A DNA stretch of 8,975 nucleotides from Phycisphaerae bacterium (GCA_022866005.1 JALHTV010000015.1:1-8975); one strand, 5' to 3'. Counted from the stretch's first letter, positions 1 to 8,313 are shown. Notes: generated by a model not told the origin, from the letters alone. Translations and numbers: made by a program.

Positions 1-48
1 GCAGGAGTGCGGCGGGAAGCTTGCTTTCCGGCGACTGGCGACGGGTGT

Positions 49-1527
49 TCAGAATTGCCGCCGCTTGCGGGCCGGGGGGATGTTCAGGAGCTTGCGATAC
101 TTGGCCACGGTGCGGCGGGCGATGTCCAGCCCGTGTTTCTTGAGCGCTTCGGCCAGTTCATCGTCGTTGAGCGGGGCGGACTTGTCTTCGGCGTCGATCA
201 CCTCGCGGAGCTTGACCTTCACCGCGTCCCAGGCCATGTCCTGCCCGTCGGCCGTGGTCGTGCCGCCGGAGAAGAACATCCGCAACGGGTAGATGCCCAC
301 GGGCGTCTGGGCGTACTTTCCCGCCACCGCCCGGCTGACCGTGGCCACGTGCACGCCGACCTTGCCGGCGATGTCGGCCATCGGCAGGGGCCTCAGCGCC
401 TCGGGGCCGTCCTCCAGGAACTGCCGCTGGACTTTGAACACCTCCTCGGCCACGCGGCGGACCGTCTGGCGCCGCTGCTCGATGGCCCCGATGAGCCACT
501 GGGCCGAGCGGATGTTCTTCACGATGAACTGCCGGGCCTGGCGGTCGGTGGAGCGGTCGCGGGCCATCTTGCGGTAGCTCTTGGAGATGACCAGTCCCGG
601 CTGGCTGCCGTCCGACAGGGTGACCTTGACCTCCCCGGCGGCCTGGAGCTCCACGAACACGTCGGGGGTGATGATGGGCACGGTCCGGCTGCCCACCAAG
701 GAGCCGGGCCGGGGGTTGAGGCGCGACAGGTTGCCGATGGCGGCCTTGATCTCCTGAATGCTCTTGCCCGTGCGCTTGGCGATCTGCGGCAGGCGGTTCC
801 TCTCGATGTCCGGTAGAAACCGCTGCACCAGGGCCATCTCCAGCACCACGTCCGCCCCCGCCGAGGCCTCGGCCGCCCGTTGGAGCATCAGGCACTCGCG
901 CAGGTCGCGGGCGCCCACCCCGGGCGGTTCGAGCGTCTGCACCAGCGCCAAGGCCGCACGGAGGTCGGCCAGGGGCACCGGCTCGTTGGTCTGCTTGGGC
1001 AGCTCTTCCAGGGGCGTGCGGAGGTAGCCGTCGGCGTCGATGAAGTTGATGATCAGCCGACCGGCCGTGCGCAGCGGGTCGGAGGTCTCGATAAAGGACC
1101 ACTGCTGCAGGAGATAGTCGTCGAGCGACTGCTCGGGGGCGGGGGCGTTGGCCATGGCGTCCATCTTGCGGTCGCGCTCCCCGCTGGGGGGGCGGCGGCG
1201 CGTCGGGGCCTCGCGGCGGGCGAACTCCCCGCCGTACTCGTCCGCGAAGTCGTCCAGGCGCTGGAAGTCCTCGCTGCGGTCCTTGGCCCCTTCGACCACC
1301 AGGTCCCGCTCGCCGGAGGGGTTGACCTCCTCGTCGCGCTCCATTGGAGCCTCTTCGTCCACCCCAGGATCGCGCAGCTCCAGCACGGGATTCGACTGAA
1401 GCTCTGCCTGGATCCGCTCCTGCAAGGCCAGCATCGGAAGCTGGAGGATCTCCATCGATTGGATGAGCCTCGGGGCCAGCTTCATCCGCTGTTCGAGTCG
1501 GAGTTGCTGCGACGTGTCGAGCCTCAT
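49..1527 (-). CDS. rpoN: RNA polymerase sigma-54 factor
   Basis: This encodes sigma-54, which directs RNA polymerase to -24/-12 promoters and needs an ATP-driven enhancer-binding protein to open them. Of 492 residues, 1-50 are the Gln/Leu-rich activator-interaction region (for example QLRLEQRMKLAPRLIQSMEI). Residues 52-125 are an acidic and then Arg-rich variable linker. About 130-350 form the core-binding domain. An HTH lies near 383-404 (MADIAGKVGVHVATVSRAVA), and the RpoN box ARRTVAKYR is at 470-478, matching the family signature exactly. Length is normal. The first ATG is favoured because it precedes region I directly, although no Shine-Dalgarno site stands before it. The gene follows recR by 114 bases in the same direction and appears to have its own promoter (TTGCCA-18-TAAAAT). 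rpoN next to recR is not the classic lptB-rpoN-hpf arrangement; what lies downstream is outside the window. Confidence 0.97.
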   Translation of the reverse strand: MRLDTSQQLRLEQRMKLAPRLIQSMEILQLPMLALQERIQAELQSNPVLELRDPGVDEEAPMERDEEVNPSGERDLVVEGAKDRSEDFQRLDDFADEYGGEFARREAPTRRRPPSGERDRKMDAMANAPAPEQSLDDYLLQQWSFIETSDPLRTAGRLIINFIDADGYLRTPLEELPKQTNEPVPLADLRAALALVQTLEPPGVGARDLRECLMLQRAAEASAGADVVLEMALVQRFLPDIERNRLPQIAKRTGKSIQEIKAAIGNLSRLNPRPGSLVGSRTVPIITPDVFVELQAAGEVKVTLSDGSQPGLVISKSYRKMARDRSTDRQARQFIVKNIRSAQWLIGAIEQRRQTVRRVAEEVFKVQRQFLEDGPEALRPLPMADIAGKVGVHVATVSRAVAGKYAQTPVGIYPLRMFFSGGTTTADGQDMAWDAVKVKLREVIDAEDKSAPLNDDELAEALKKHGLDIARRTVAKYRKLLNIPPARKRRQF

Positions 1528-1536
1528 GCTGTACCC

Positions 1537-1566
1537 ATTTTACGCCCTGATGGGTGGAATTGGCAA
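1537..1566 (-). promoter_or_regulatory. Putative sigma-70-type promoter of rpoN
   Basis: On the minus strand TTGCCA (1561-1566) and TAAAAT (1537-1542) are separated by 18 bases; each differs from its consensus hexamer by one base. The expected transcription start is near 1530, only about three bases before the ATG at 1527, so the transcript would be close to leaderless. No other gene starts in this 114-base gap. Found by eye, not experimentally supported. Confidence 0.55.
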
Positions 1567-1641
1567 CGCCGCGGGTACCTGGGGTGCCCAACGGATGCGT
1601 GCGCAGTCCTTTGCGCCAGGTGAGCGCGATGACGGGACAGG

Positions 1642-2241
1642 TCACATCTGCCGGCGTTCGTTGATCGCGTCGGCCAGGATGCTCCTGCCGGCGTATTCGA
1701 TCTGACCGCCGGCGGGCAGCCCGCGCGCCAGGCGCGTGAACTTCACACCGGTCCCCGCCAGCAGTGAGGCGATGTGCAGCGCCGTGCCGTCCCCCGCGAC
1801 GGTGGGGTTGGTCGCCAGGATCACTTCCTTGATGCCGCCGCCCTTGACCCGCCGGGCGAGCGCCTCAAGGGTCAAGTCCTCCGCCTCGATGCCCTCCAGC
1901 GGTGCGATGTGCCCCATCAGCACGTGGTAGACGCCGCGGTAGGCGCCGGTAGACTCCAGGGCCAGCAGGTCCTTGGGCTGCTCGACGACGCACAGCAGGC
2001 TGGTGTCCCGGCGCGGGTCGGCGCAGACGGTGCAGAGCTCGCCCTCGGCCAGGTTGAAGCAGACCTTGCAGGGGTGCACCCGCTGCTTGACGTCGCGGAT
2101 GGCGTCGGCCAGCGCCATCGCCTCGGCCTCGCTGCACTTGAGCAGGTGAAACGCCAACCGCTCCGCCGTGCGGGCCCCGATGCCGGGTAGCTTGCCCAGC
2201 TCGGCCATCAATCGTTGGACTGTCTCGCTGTAGGCAGTCAT
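1642..2241 (-). CDS. recR: Recombination mediator protein RecR
   Basis: RecR acts with RecO (and RecF) to load RecA onto SSB-coated single-stranded gaps. The 199-residue protein has the normal length and full architecture. A helix-hairpin-helix is at about 15-35 (LPGIGARTAERLAFHLL), and a four-cysteine zinc finger uses C58, C61, C70 and C73. A Toprim domain runs from about 81 to 175 (VVEQPKDLLALE at its start, ATNPTVAGDGTA further on), followed by the GLPAGGQIEYA segment near 174-184. The Asp that usually follows the conserved LEYA in relatives is Gly here (YAGRS). The ATG overlaps the ebfC stop by four bases (ATGA), a translational-coupling arrangement, and GGAGGGG lies 8 bases upstream inside ebfC as a Shine-Dalgarno site. 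It is probably cotranscribed with dnaX and ebfC. Confidence 0.97.
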   Translation of the reverse strand: MTAYSETVQRLMAELGKLPGIGARTAERLAFHLLKCSEAEAMALADAIRDVKQRVHPCKVCFNLAEGELCTVCADPRRDTSLLCVVEQPKDLLALESTGAYRGVYHVLMGHIAPLEGIEAEDLTLEALARRVKGGGIKEVILATNPTVAGDGTALHIASLLAGTGVKFTRLARGLPAGGQIEYAGRSILADAINERRQM

Positions 2242-2564
2242 CCGAGCATCCCCTCCAGGCCCGGCATGGGCAGGCCGCCGGTCAACTCCCTCATGGCCTC
2301 GGCCGCGGCGGCAGCGGCCTTGCCCTGGGCGGCGGAGATGGCGGCCTTGAGAAGGTCTTCCAGCATCGCCGCGTCGGCCTCCGCGAGCACGGCCGGGTCG
2401 ATCCGCACCGCCACCAGGTGCATCTTGCCGTTGACCGTCGCGGTGACGACTCCGCCGCCGGCGACGGCGGTGTACTCGCTGGCCGCCAGGCGAGCCTGCA
2501 CCTCCGGCAGCCGCCGCTTCATCTCACCGGCGAGCTTCATCATCTTTCCAAGGTCGCTGAACAT
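2238..2564 (-). CDS. ebfC: YbaB/EbfC family nucleoid-associated protein
   Basis: A 108-residue member of the YbaB/EbfC family: small dimeric DNA-binding proteins almost always encoded between dnaX and recR. The features are typical. An N-terminal amphipathic helix begins MFSDLGKMMKLAGEMKRRL. A central beta-sheet contains AVAGGGVVTATVNGKMHLVAVRIDP, where the GGG-V-VNG pattern is the family hallmark. A long Ala-rich helix follows (about 60-92), and the tail is rich in Gly, Met and Pro (GGLPMPGLEGMLG). Length agrees with the family. AAGGGA stands 7 bases before the ATG. The gene starts 40 bases after dnaX stops and overlaps recR by four bases. The family is known to bind DNA and affect expression, but its exact role beside RecR remains unsettled. 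Confidence 0.95.
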   Translation of the reverse strand: MFSDLGKMMKLAGEMKRRLPEVQARLAASEYTAVAGGGVVTATVNGKMHLVAVRIDPAVLAEADAAMLEDLLKAAISAAQGKAAAAAAEAMRELTGGLPMPGLEGMLG

Positions 2565-2604
2565 CCCAGTGTCCCTTCACTCCGGGGGGCTGCGGCGGAC
2601 TGGA

Positions 2605-4311
<1,707 letters not shown>

Positions 4312-4366
4312 GCGACGGTTCCGTGATGCTCCGCGACGCCTGGCGGCGCGGCGGAGGGGTATGAGT

Positions 4367-4375
4367 CAAAAACAA
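4367..4375 (-). terminator. U-rich tract after SRP RNA
   Basis: Immediately after the closing stem of the SRP RNA the minus strand reads TTGTTTTTG. A stable GC-rich RNA end followed by a U-rich stretch could act as a full or partial intrinsic terminator and could define the RNA 3' end. The upstream pairing is long-range rather than a simple local hairpin, and dnaX downstream shows no obvious promoter, so termination may be incomplete. Confidence 0.35.
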
Positions 4376-4667
4376 TGCCGTGCACTTCGCGTCGAAACTT
4401 GGCGACGGGGCCCACCGAACGGGCCAGCTCCAGCTAGGTTGCCCTCCGGCACACGCCGACAGGTCGCTTATGGCTGCTTCCTTCCGGACCTGACCAAGTT
4501 CACGCGTCTGCGTTGCAGAGGACCCAGCCTTCGACGCCGCCCAGCCCGAGGGGTTTTCCTGCCGCTCAAGGCCCTCGGCGAAGCATTCAGCCCCGCGAAA
4601 GCGGATTTCGGGTCATCCCGATTGCTCGGGAATCAGGGCACCGCTAGCGCCCCACCTAGCACGGCAA
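4376..4667 (-). ncRNA. ffs: Large bacterial signal recognition particle RNA (4.5S/6S-type, S and Alu domains)
   Basis: This RNA is the scaffold of SRP, binding Ffh for cotranslational targeting to the membrane. The S domain contains the nearly invariant GGTCAGGTCCGGAAGGAAGC followed by AGCC (minus strand, 4472-4495), flanked by the pairing arms GCTGGGT (4522-4528) and ACCTAGC (4433-4439). The molecule extends well beyond a small 4.5S RNA. The 5' end TTGCCGTGC (4659-4667) pairs with GCACGGCA at the 3' end (4376-4383), an 8-bp closing stem. Between them lie Alu-domain blocks that I recognise from B. subtilis scRNA: TAGCGGTGCCCTG (4634-4646), AATCCGC and GAATGC...CGAGG; the 3' arm includes GAAGTGCACGGCA. 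Total length is about 292 nt, against about 270 in B. subtilis. An extra hairpin sits at 4615-4633. A promoter fits the 5' end exactly, and dnaX follows, as in Bacillus. Ends are inferred from pairing. Confidence 0.93.
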
Positions 4668-4672
4668 GAACC

Positions 4673-4701
4673 ATGATAGGTCCGCCCCGCAATGCAAGCA
4701 A
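4673..4701 (-). promoter_or_regulatory. Sigma-70-type promoter of the SRP RNA gene
   Basis: On the minus strand TTGCTT (4696-4701) is separated by 17 bases from TATCAT (4673-4678, five of six consensus bases). The predicted start, 6-7 bases downstream at about 4666, agrees with the 5' end of the SRP RNA deduced independently from its closing stem (4667). It probably also feeds dnaX-ebfC-recR by read-through. Confidence 0.7.
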
Positions 4702-4921
4702 GCGGTAACAAAACGGCCCTGGGGACCCGGCTAGACGTGGCAGGGGAGGCGACACACCGCTTCGATGCTATCGGTTGAGTTTCCAGCAGTCCCCCGGGAT
4801 GGACTACGAATCATGACGCAAGGCCGCCTGGGCAACGGCCAGTCCAGCGCCTGCCCATGGTGTGGGCCGACGCTGCGTCGGCCGGCCGTACCGGCGCCGC
4901 ACGGATGCAGGGGCCAGGCCG
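4702..4921 (-). other. Intergenic stretch between HU gene and SRP promoter; GC-rich hairpin after the HU stop
   Basis: No convincing gene or tRNA is seen here. The clearest structure is an inverted repeat GGCCGAC-GCAGC-GTCGGCC (minus strand, 4865-4883), 38 bases after the HU-family stop codon. It could help end or stabilise the HU transcript, but no U-tract follows, so it is not a standard intrinsic terminator. A second short palindrome (GCCGG/CCGGC, 4881-4895) overlaps it as an alternative fold. Confidence 0.35.
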
Positions 4922-5227
4922 CTAGCCCGTCCTGCCGCTGACCGACTGCTGGAGCTTCAGCTTCATCAGCCGGCCGACCTTGAACTTGACCGTCCGCTTG
5001 GGCGGGACCTGGACGCGTTCCAGGGTCTTGGGGTTCTGGGCCATGCGAGCGGCGCGGTGCTTGGTCTCGAACACGCCGAAGTCGCGGAACTCCAGGCGGT
5101 TTGCCCGCCCCAGCTCCTCGATGATCTCATCGAGGAAGCTCTGGACGATCCGCTTGACCACTACCCGCGTGACGTCGGTCTTGTCGGCGATGCGGTCAAC
5201 GAGCTCTTTCTTCGTTACCGTATGCAT
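4922..5227 (-). CDS. HU/IHF-family DNA-binding protein
   Basis: A 101-residue histone-like DNA-bending protein that should act as a dimer in the nucleoid. Residues 1-42 form the two-helix dimerisation body (TKKELVDRIADKT, then RIVQSFLDEIIEELGRANR). The beta strands carry LEFRDFGVFETKHRAAR (45-61), and the DNA-inserting arm has NPKT, with the intercalating proline at P66. The return arm is KRTVKFKVGRLMKLKL, typical of the family. The phrase GVFE with a basic arm and a C-terminal extension of about 10 residues resembles IHF-alpha-like members, but the sequence alone does not settle HU versus IHF. AAGGGGA lies 5 bases before the ATG, a strong Shine-Dalgarno site that fixes the start. It appears monocistronic: its own promoter lies upstream, and the SRP promoter follows downstream. 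Such a protein could assist DNA looping at sigma-54 promoters, but that is speculative. Confidence 0.95.
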   Translation of the reverse strand: MHTVTKKELVDRIADKTDVTRVVVKRIVQSFLDEIIEELGRANRLEFRDFGVFETKHRAARMAQNPKTLERVQVPPKRTVKFKVGRLMKLKLQQSVSGRTG

Positions 5228-5271
5228 AATCGTCCCCTTGTGTGGTCCAGCTTCATGTTGTCTCCGGCGAC

Positions 5272-5288
5272 GTGAGAGGGCCGCTCAC
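5272..5288. promoter_or_regulatory. Near-palindrome in the HU-gene leader
   Basis: GTGAGAGGGCCGCTCAC is a 17-base near-perfect palindrome (8-base arms, one mismatch, one central base). It lies between the predicted transcription start of the HU-family gene (about 5319) and its ATG (5227). It could be a repressor operator or an RNA hairpin in the leader; nothing here decides which. Confidence 0.35.
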
Positions 5289-5325
5289 ACGCGAAATGTC
5301 GGAAGTAACTCACTATGTGTCACTT

Positions 5326-5354
5326 ATACTAACGGTGCCCGCGGAGGGTTTCAA
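5326..5354 (-). promoter_or_regulatory. Sigma-70-type promoter of the HU/IHF-family gene
   Basis: On the minus strand TTGAAA (5349-5354, five of six) and TAGTAT (5326-5331, four of six) are separated by the ideal 17 bases. The start would be near 5319, giving a leader of about 92 bases that contains a near-palindrome. An overlapping alternative -10, TATAAG, would require a 20-base spacer and is less likely. The site lies in the 183-base gap after the beta-galactosidase stop codon. Confidence 0.6.
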
Positions 5355-5410
5355 GCTTTTTCCGCCGCCGCCCACAACAGGCCTCCGCAGGGCCCTCGCT
5401 GCGATCCTGG

Positions 5411-8071
5411 CTACTCACGATACGGGCCGCCCGGGCGGAATTCCAGCCACGACCGCCGCGGAATGTTACCTTGCTCCTCAAACAGCATCAACTCGTTGGC
5501 GTGCTGCAGCCAGCACGCCGGTAGATAATAGTACTCCTGGGGGCCGATCGTCCAGAACCGCCCGACGTTGTGTCCGTTCACGAAGATCTGGCCTTTCTTG
5601 GCCCCGGCGATGTGCAGGAACAGCGGCACGCCCCGCTCATCGCAGGTGAACTTCGCCACGTACCAGGCGGGCTGGTCCTTGCCCACGATGTGCCCGCCGC
5701 GAGTCGGCAGCGCCAGCGCCCGGAAGCTCCAGCGGGCCTTCTGCGACAGGGACTCATTCAGACTATACAGGCAGAAGTTCTCCAATATCCCCGCCGTCGC
5801 ATCGCCCCACAGCAGCACCTTCAGGACGTTCCGCCCTTTCTTCAGCTCCGCGCCCAACGTCACGTCCCCGAAGTTGGCGTGGGCGCTCGGGAAGAACCCT
5901 GCTGTCCGCTCGTTGCACATGATGGCCAGGGGGTGGGGGACGTTCGCAAAGGACAGGTGCAGGCGAGTCACACGCATCAGCGGAACCGGCGCCACCGCCT
6001 CCCAGACGGGCAGGCGCTCCAGGGTCGGCACCGCCCCGAGATGCTGGCGCGGGATGATCCGCCGCGGGAAGCCCTCGGCGCGCTGGAGCTTGAACTTGAT
6101 CGGCACCGGCTCGGCATCGTAGATGTGCCCATACAGGCCCTTGAGCTCCCCGAACTCCGGGCCGTCCTTCATCCGGCCCAAGTTGTCCACCAGGGCCGTC
6201 AGTACGTTCTTGCCGGCCCGGAAGGTCGCCGGGATGGGCGTGCGCACGGCCTCGGGGCCGCGGCCCCAGGTGCCCAGGAGCTTGCCGTTGAAATACAGAG
6301 TGGCGCGGTCGGCACAGTCCGGCAGGAATAGCTGCTTGCGGCCGGGGGGGACATCCTGGAAGTCCACGCGGTACCACACGTACCCGTAGGGTTGGCCCAG
6401 GGCCTCGGCGGTGCGGGGACGGTCGATCTTCTCCCAGGCCACGTCGCGGCCCACCGGCTCGCGGCAGACGCTGATGCGCTGCCAGGCGCTCAGCCTCGGT
6501 GGTGCGGGGGTGCGCGAGACGGGCTTGGGCTTGTGATAGGTAAGCTTACCCTCGGCCAACGCCAGGGAGCAATACGGATCGGTCCCATCCGGCTCGGCGT
6601 CTTCGATCGTCTCACCCACGAAGCGCGGCCCGAAGACCAGCGCCTCATTCACCAGCCAGGTCCGCATGGCCAGGTCGCTGCTGACAAGAACGACGACCAG
6701 GCCCTGGTGCTCGACGAGGGTCGGCTGCTGCCCGCCCGGCACCTGCGACCGCAACTCCGCGCCGTTGACGCTGACCTGCACCTCCCAGCCGGCCGGGCCG
6801 TGCAGCACCAACACACGCTCGCCGAACAGGCCCAGCGGCGTGCAGTTGGTGTAGTCCAGTGTGAGGCCTTGGTTGAGCTTCAGTCCCACCGGCACGGCCG
6901 CGGCGCCCAGCGGCTCTAAAGGCACGGTGAGGTCCTTGCCGTTGGGCAGCGAGAGGCGGGCTGTGGTGATTTCGGAGCGACCGTTGTTGGTCACGATTGC
7001 CCAGCGGCCAAGCGGGCCGGAGGTGTTCAGCACGCCCGTGGTGTCGTGGAGGGTTACCCCCGGCTCGTCCATGGCGGCCTGGGCGAACCAGGGCCCCATG
7101 TGGTTGGCGAGCATGTTGACCAGTCGGGTGGTGTAGTACTTCTCGGTCAGGCCGCCGCCCTCGGCCAGGGGGGCGTCGAAGTCGTAGCTGGTGGTCTGGT
7201 AGGTGGCCTGGTGCGTCTCCAGGCGAGCGCCCCAGTAGGCGAAGTTGGTCCCGCCGTAGAACATGTAGTAGTTGCACTGCGCCCCGCAGCCCAGGATCTC
7301 CATCGCCCGCCGGGCCGTCTCGCGGGCATCGCGGGTGCGGTGGCTGCCGCCCCAGGCATCGAACGAGCCGGGCCAGAACTCCGTCACCAGCAGCGGACGG
7401 TCCGGCTGGTGGAGACGCATCCGCTTGAGCGACTGCACCACCCCGTCGCCGGCGTTGACGGTCTCGATGCTGTCAGGCAAGGGGGGATCGGAAAACAGGT
7501 TGCAGTTGATGATCGGGATCTCGAAGCCGTACCGCCGGATGAGCTGGCTGATGAACTCCAAGTAGTTCAGCCGGTCGGGCATCGTGGTAAAGGTGTACTC
7601 GTTTTCGTTTTGGATCAGGATGATGTTGCCGCCGCGGGTGACCTGCAGCTCGGCCAGGCGCGGCAGGACTTGGCGGAAGTACTTGTCGTAGTAGTGCGTA
7701 AAGGCGGCGTTGGCGGTGCGGTAGGCGATGCCCGGCTTGGTCGTCAGCCAGCCCGGCAGCCCGCCGAAGTCCCACTCAGAACAGATGTAAGGCCCCGGCC
7801 GCAGGATGACATAGAGCCCCATCTGCCCCGCGAGTCGCACAAAGCCCGCCACATCGTGGTCCCCGCTGAACTGCCAGGCGCCCTCAACCGGCTCGTGGAA
7901 GTTCCACGGGACATAGGTCTCGATGCAGTTCAGCCCGGCGCGCTTGGCCTTAAGCAGCCGATCAGGCCACAAGGCCGCTGGGGTGCGGAAGTAGTGCACC
8001 GATCCGCTCACCAGCCAGATAGGCTTGCCGTCTACAAGAAAACACCTGTCGTCATGTGTGACTGTGGCCAT
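5411..8071 (-). CDS. Glycoside hydrolase family 35 beta-galactosidase
   Basis: This is a retaining exo-beta-galactosidase-type enzyme of 886 residues. The N-terminal (beta/alpha)8 barrel (about 10-330) carries the family marks: SGSVHYFR (22-29), NCIETYVPWNFHEP (48-61), RPGPYICSEWDFGGLPGWL (91-109) and FYGGTNF (271-277). The acid/base is E158 in QNENEY and the nucleophile E231 in TEFWPGSFDAWG. Where many relatives read Q(V/I)ENEYG, this one has QNENEYTF. A jelly-roll domain begins near 560 (YGYVWYRVDF), and a C-terminal one includes VNGHNVGRFW (about 831-840), the usual GH35 sugar-binding-type fold. No signal peptide is seen (MATVTHDDRC), so it is probably cytoplasmic and acts on imported oligosaccharides. 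No Shine-Dalgarno site is evident. Upstream lies a sigma-54 promoter. Family assignment is secure; the exact substrate (lactose, galactan, glycan side chains) is not. Confidence 0.95.
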   Translation of the reverse strand: MATVTHDDRCFLVDGKPIWLVSGSVHYFRTPAALWPDRLLKAKRAGLNCIETYVPWNFHEPVEGAWQFSGDHDVAGFVRLAGQMGLYVILRPGPYICSEWDFGGLPGWLTTKPGIAYRTANAAFTHYYDKYFRQVLPRLAELQVTRGGNIILIQNENEYTFTTMPDRLNYLEFISQLIRRYGFEIPIINCNLFSDPPLPDSIETVNAGDGVVQSLKRMRLHQPDRPLLVTEFWPGSFDAWGGSHRTRDARETARRAMEILGCGAQCNYYMFYGGTNFAYWGARLETHQATYQTTSYDFDAPLAEGGGLTEKYYTTRLVNMLANHMGPWFAQAAMDEPGVTLHDTTGVLNTSGPLGRWAIVTNNGRSEITTARLSLPNGKDLTVPLEPLGAAAVPVGLKLNQGLTLDYTNCTPLGLFGERVLVLHGPAGWEVQVSVNGAELRSQVPGGQQPTLVEHQGLVVVLVSSDLAMRTWLVNEALVFGPRFVGETIEDAEPDGTDPYCSLALAEGKLTYHKPKPVSRTPAPPRLSAWQRISVCREPVGRDVAWEKIDRPRTAEALGQPYGYVWYRVDFQDVPPGRKQLFLPDCADRATLYFNGKLLGTWGRGPEAVRTPIPATFRAGKNVLTALVDNLGRMKDGPEFGELKGLYGHIYDAEPVPIKFKLQRAEGFPRRIIPRQHLGAVPTLERLPVWEAVAPVPLMRVTRLHLSFANVPHPLAIMCNERTAGFFPSAHANFGDVTLGAELKKGRNVLKVLLWGDATAGILENFCLYSLNESLSQKARWSFRALALPTRGGHIVGKDQPAWYVAKFTCDERGVPLFLHIAGAKKGQIFVNGHNVGRFWTIGPQEYYYLPACWLQHANELMLFEEQGNIPRRSWLEFRPGGPYRE

Positions 8072-8110
8072 GCGCGTGTCGGTCGCTTTGGCTGGACCGG
8101 ATGTGAGTTC

Positions 8111-8125
8111 GCAAGATACGTGCCA
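8111..8125 (-). promoter_or_regulatory. Sigma-54 (RpoN) -24/-12 promoter of the GH35 gene
   Basis: The minus strand reads TGGCACG-TATC-TTGC, matching the sigma-54 consensus (TGGCACG-N4-TTGC) at every conserved position, with the required 10 bases between the GG and GC doublets. The predicted start is near 8099, giving a 28-base leader before the ATG at 8071. Its position directly before the only downstream gene and the presence of rpoN in the window support function. Transcription would require an enhancer-binding activator, whose gene is not in this window. Confidence 0.8.
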
Positions 8126-8151
8126 CTAATGGAATGAGTGTACGCACGGAC

Positions 8152-8179
8152 GCAGACCATGCAACAGAAAATGGTCTGC
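8152..8179. promoter_or_regulatory. 9-bp inverted repeat upstream of the sigma-54 promoter, candidate activator site
   Basis: GCAGACCAT and ATGGTCTGC are perfect 9-base inverted arms separated by 10 bases (8161-8170). The centre lies about 66 bases upstream of the predicted sigma-54 start. The symmetry suits a dimeric regulator, most simply the enhancer-binding protein for this promoter. A hairpin terminator is less likely: no T-run follows on the minus strand. Confidence 0.5.
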
Positions 8180-8313
8180 CTTGGTGGTTTGCCGACGCCT
8201 CGGCGGGCTAGGCGATCCGGGCCTGGTGTGAAGGGCAGCTTCTAGCGGCCAGGGGTCCGAGTAAGGCTTTCGGCCTGAACGCCGCGAAGGTGATCTCGCT
8301 AACCGATTGCGCA

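Noticed and set aside
1..48. Possible terminator after rpoN (GGAA/TTCC imperfect hairpin)
   Set aside because: The stem has only four good pairs with mismatches and no T-tract within the 48 bases available; it cannot be judged at the window edge.
880..1623. 247-codon open frame on the plus strand
   Set aside because: Antisense to rpoN with no recognisable features; it ends in the recR-rpoN gap without a plausible start signal.
158..1645. 495-codon open frame on the minus strand in another frame over rpoN
   Set aside because: Slightly longer than rpoN, but its product is a low-complexity Arg/Gly/Pro/Ala sequence without recognisable domains, whereas the rpoN frame has the HTH and an exact RpoN box.
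4800..4830. tRNA-like TTCG-containing arm on the minus strand (GATTCGTAGTCC)
   Set aside because: The conserved A58 position of a T-loop is not met, and I could not build an acceptor stem, D arm or anticodon arm around it.
7046..8137. 363-codon open frame on the plus strand
   Set aside because: It lies opposite the GH35 gene, whose motifs and catalytic residues are intact. The translation shows no family features and is the kind of stop-poor shadow expected in GC-rich coding DNA; it also runs through the sigma-54 promoter.
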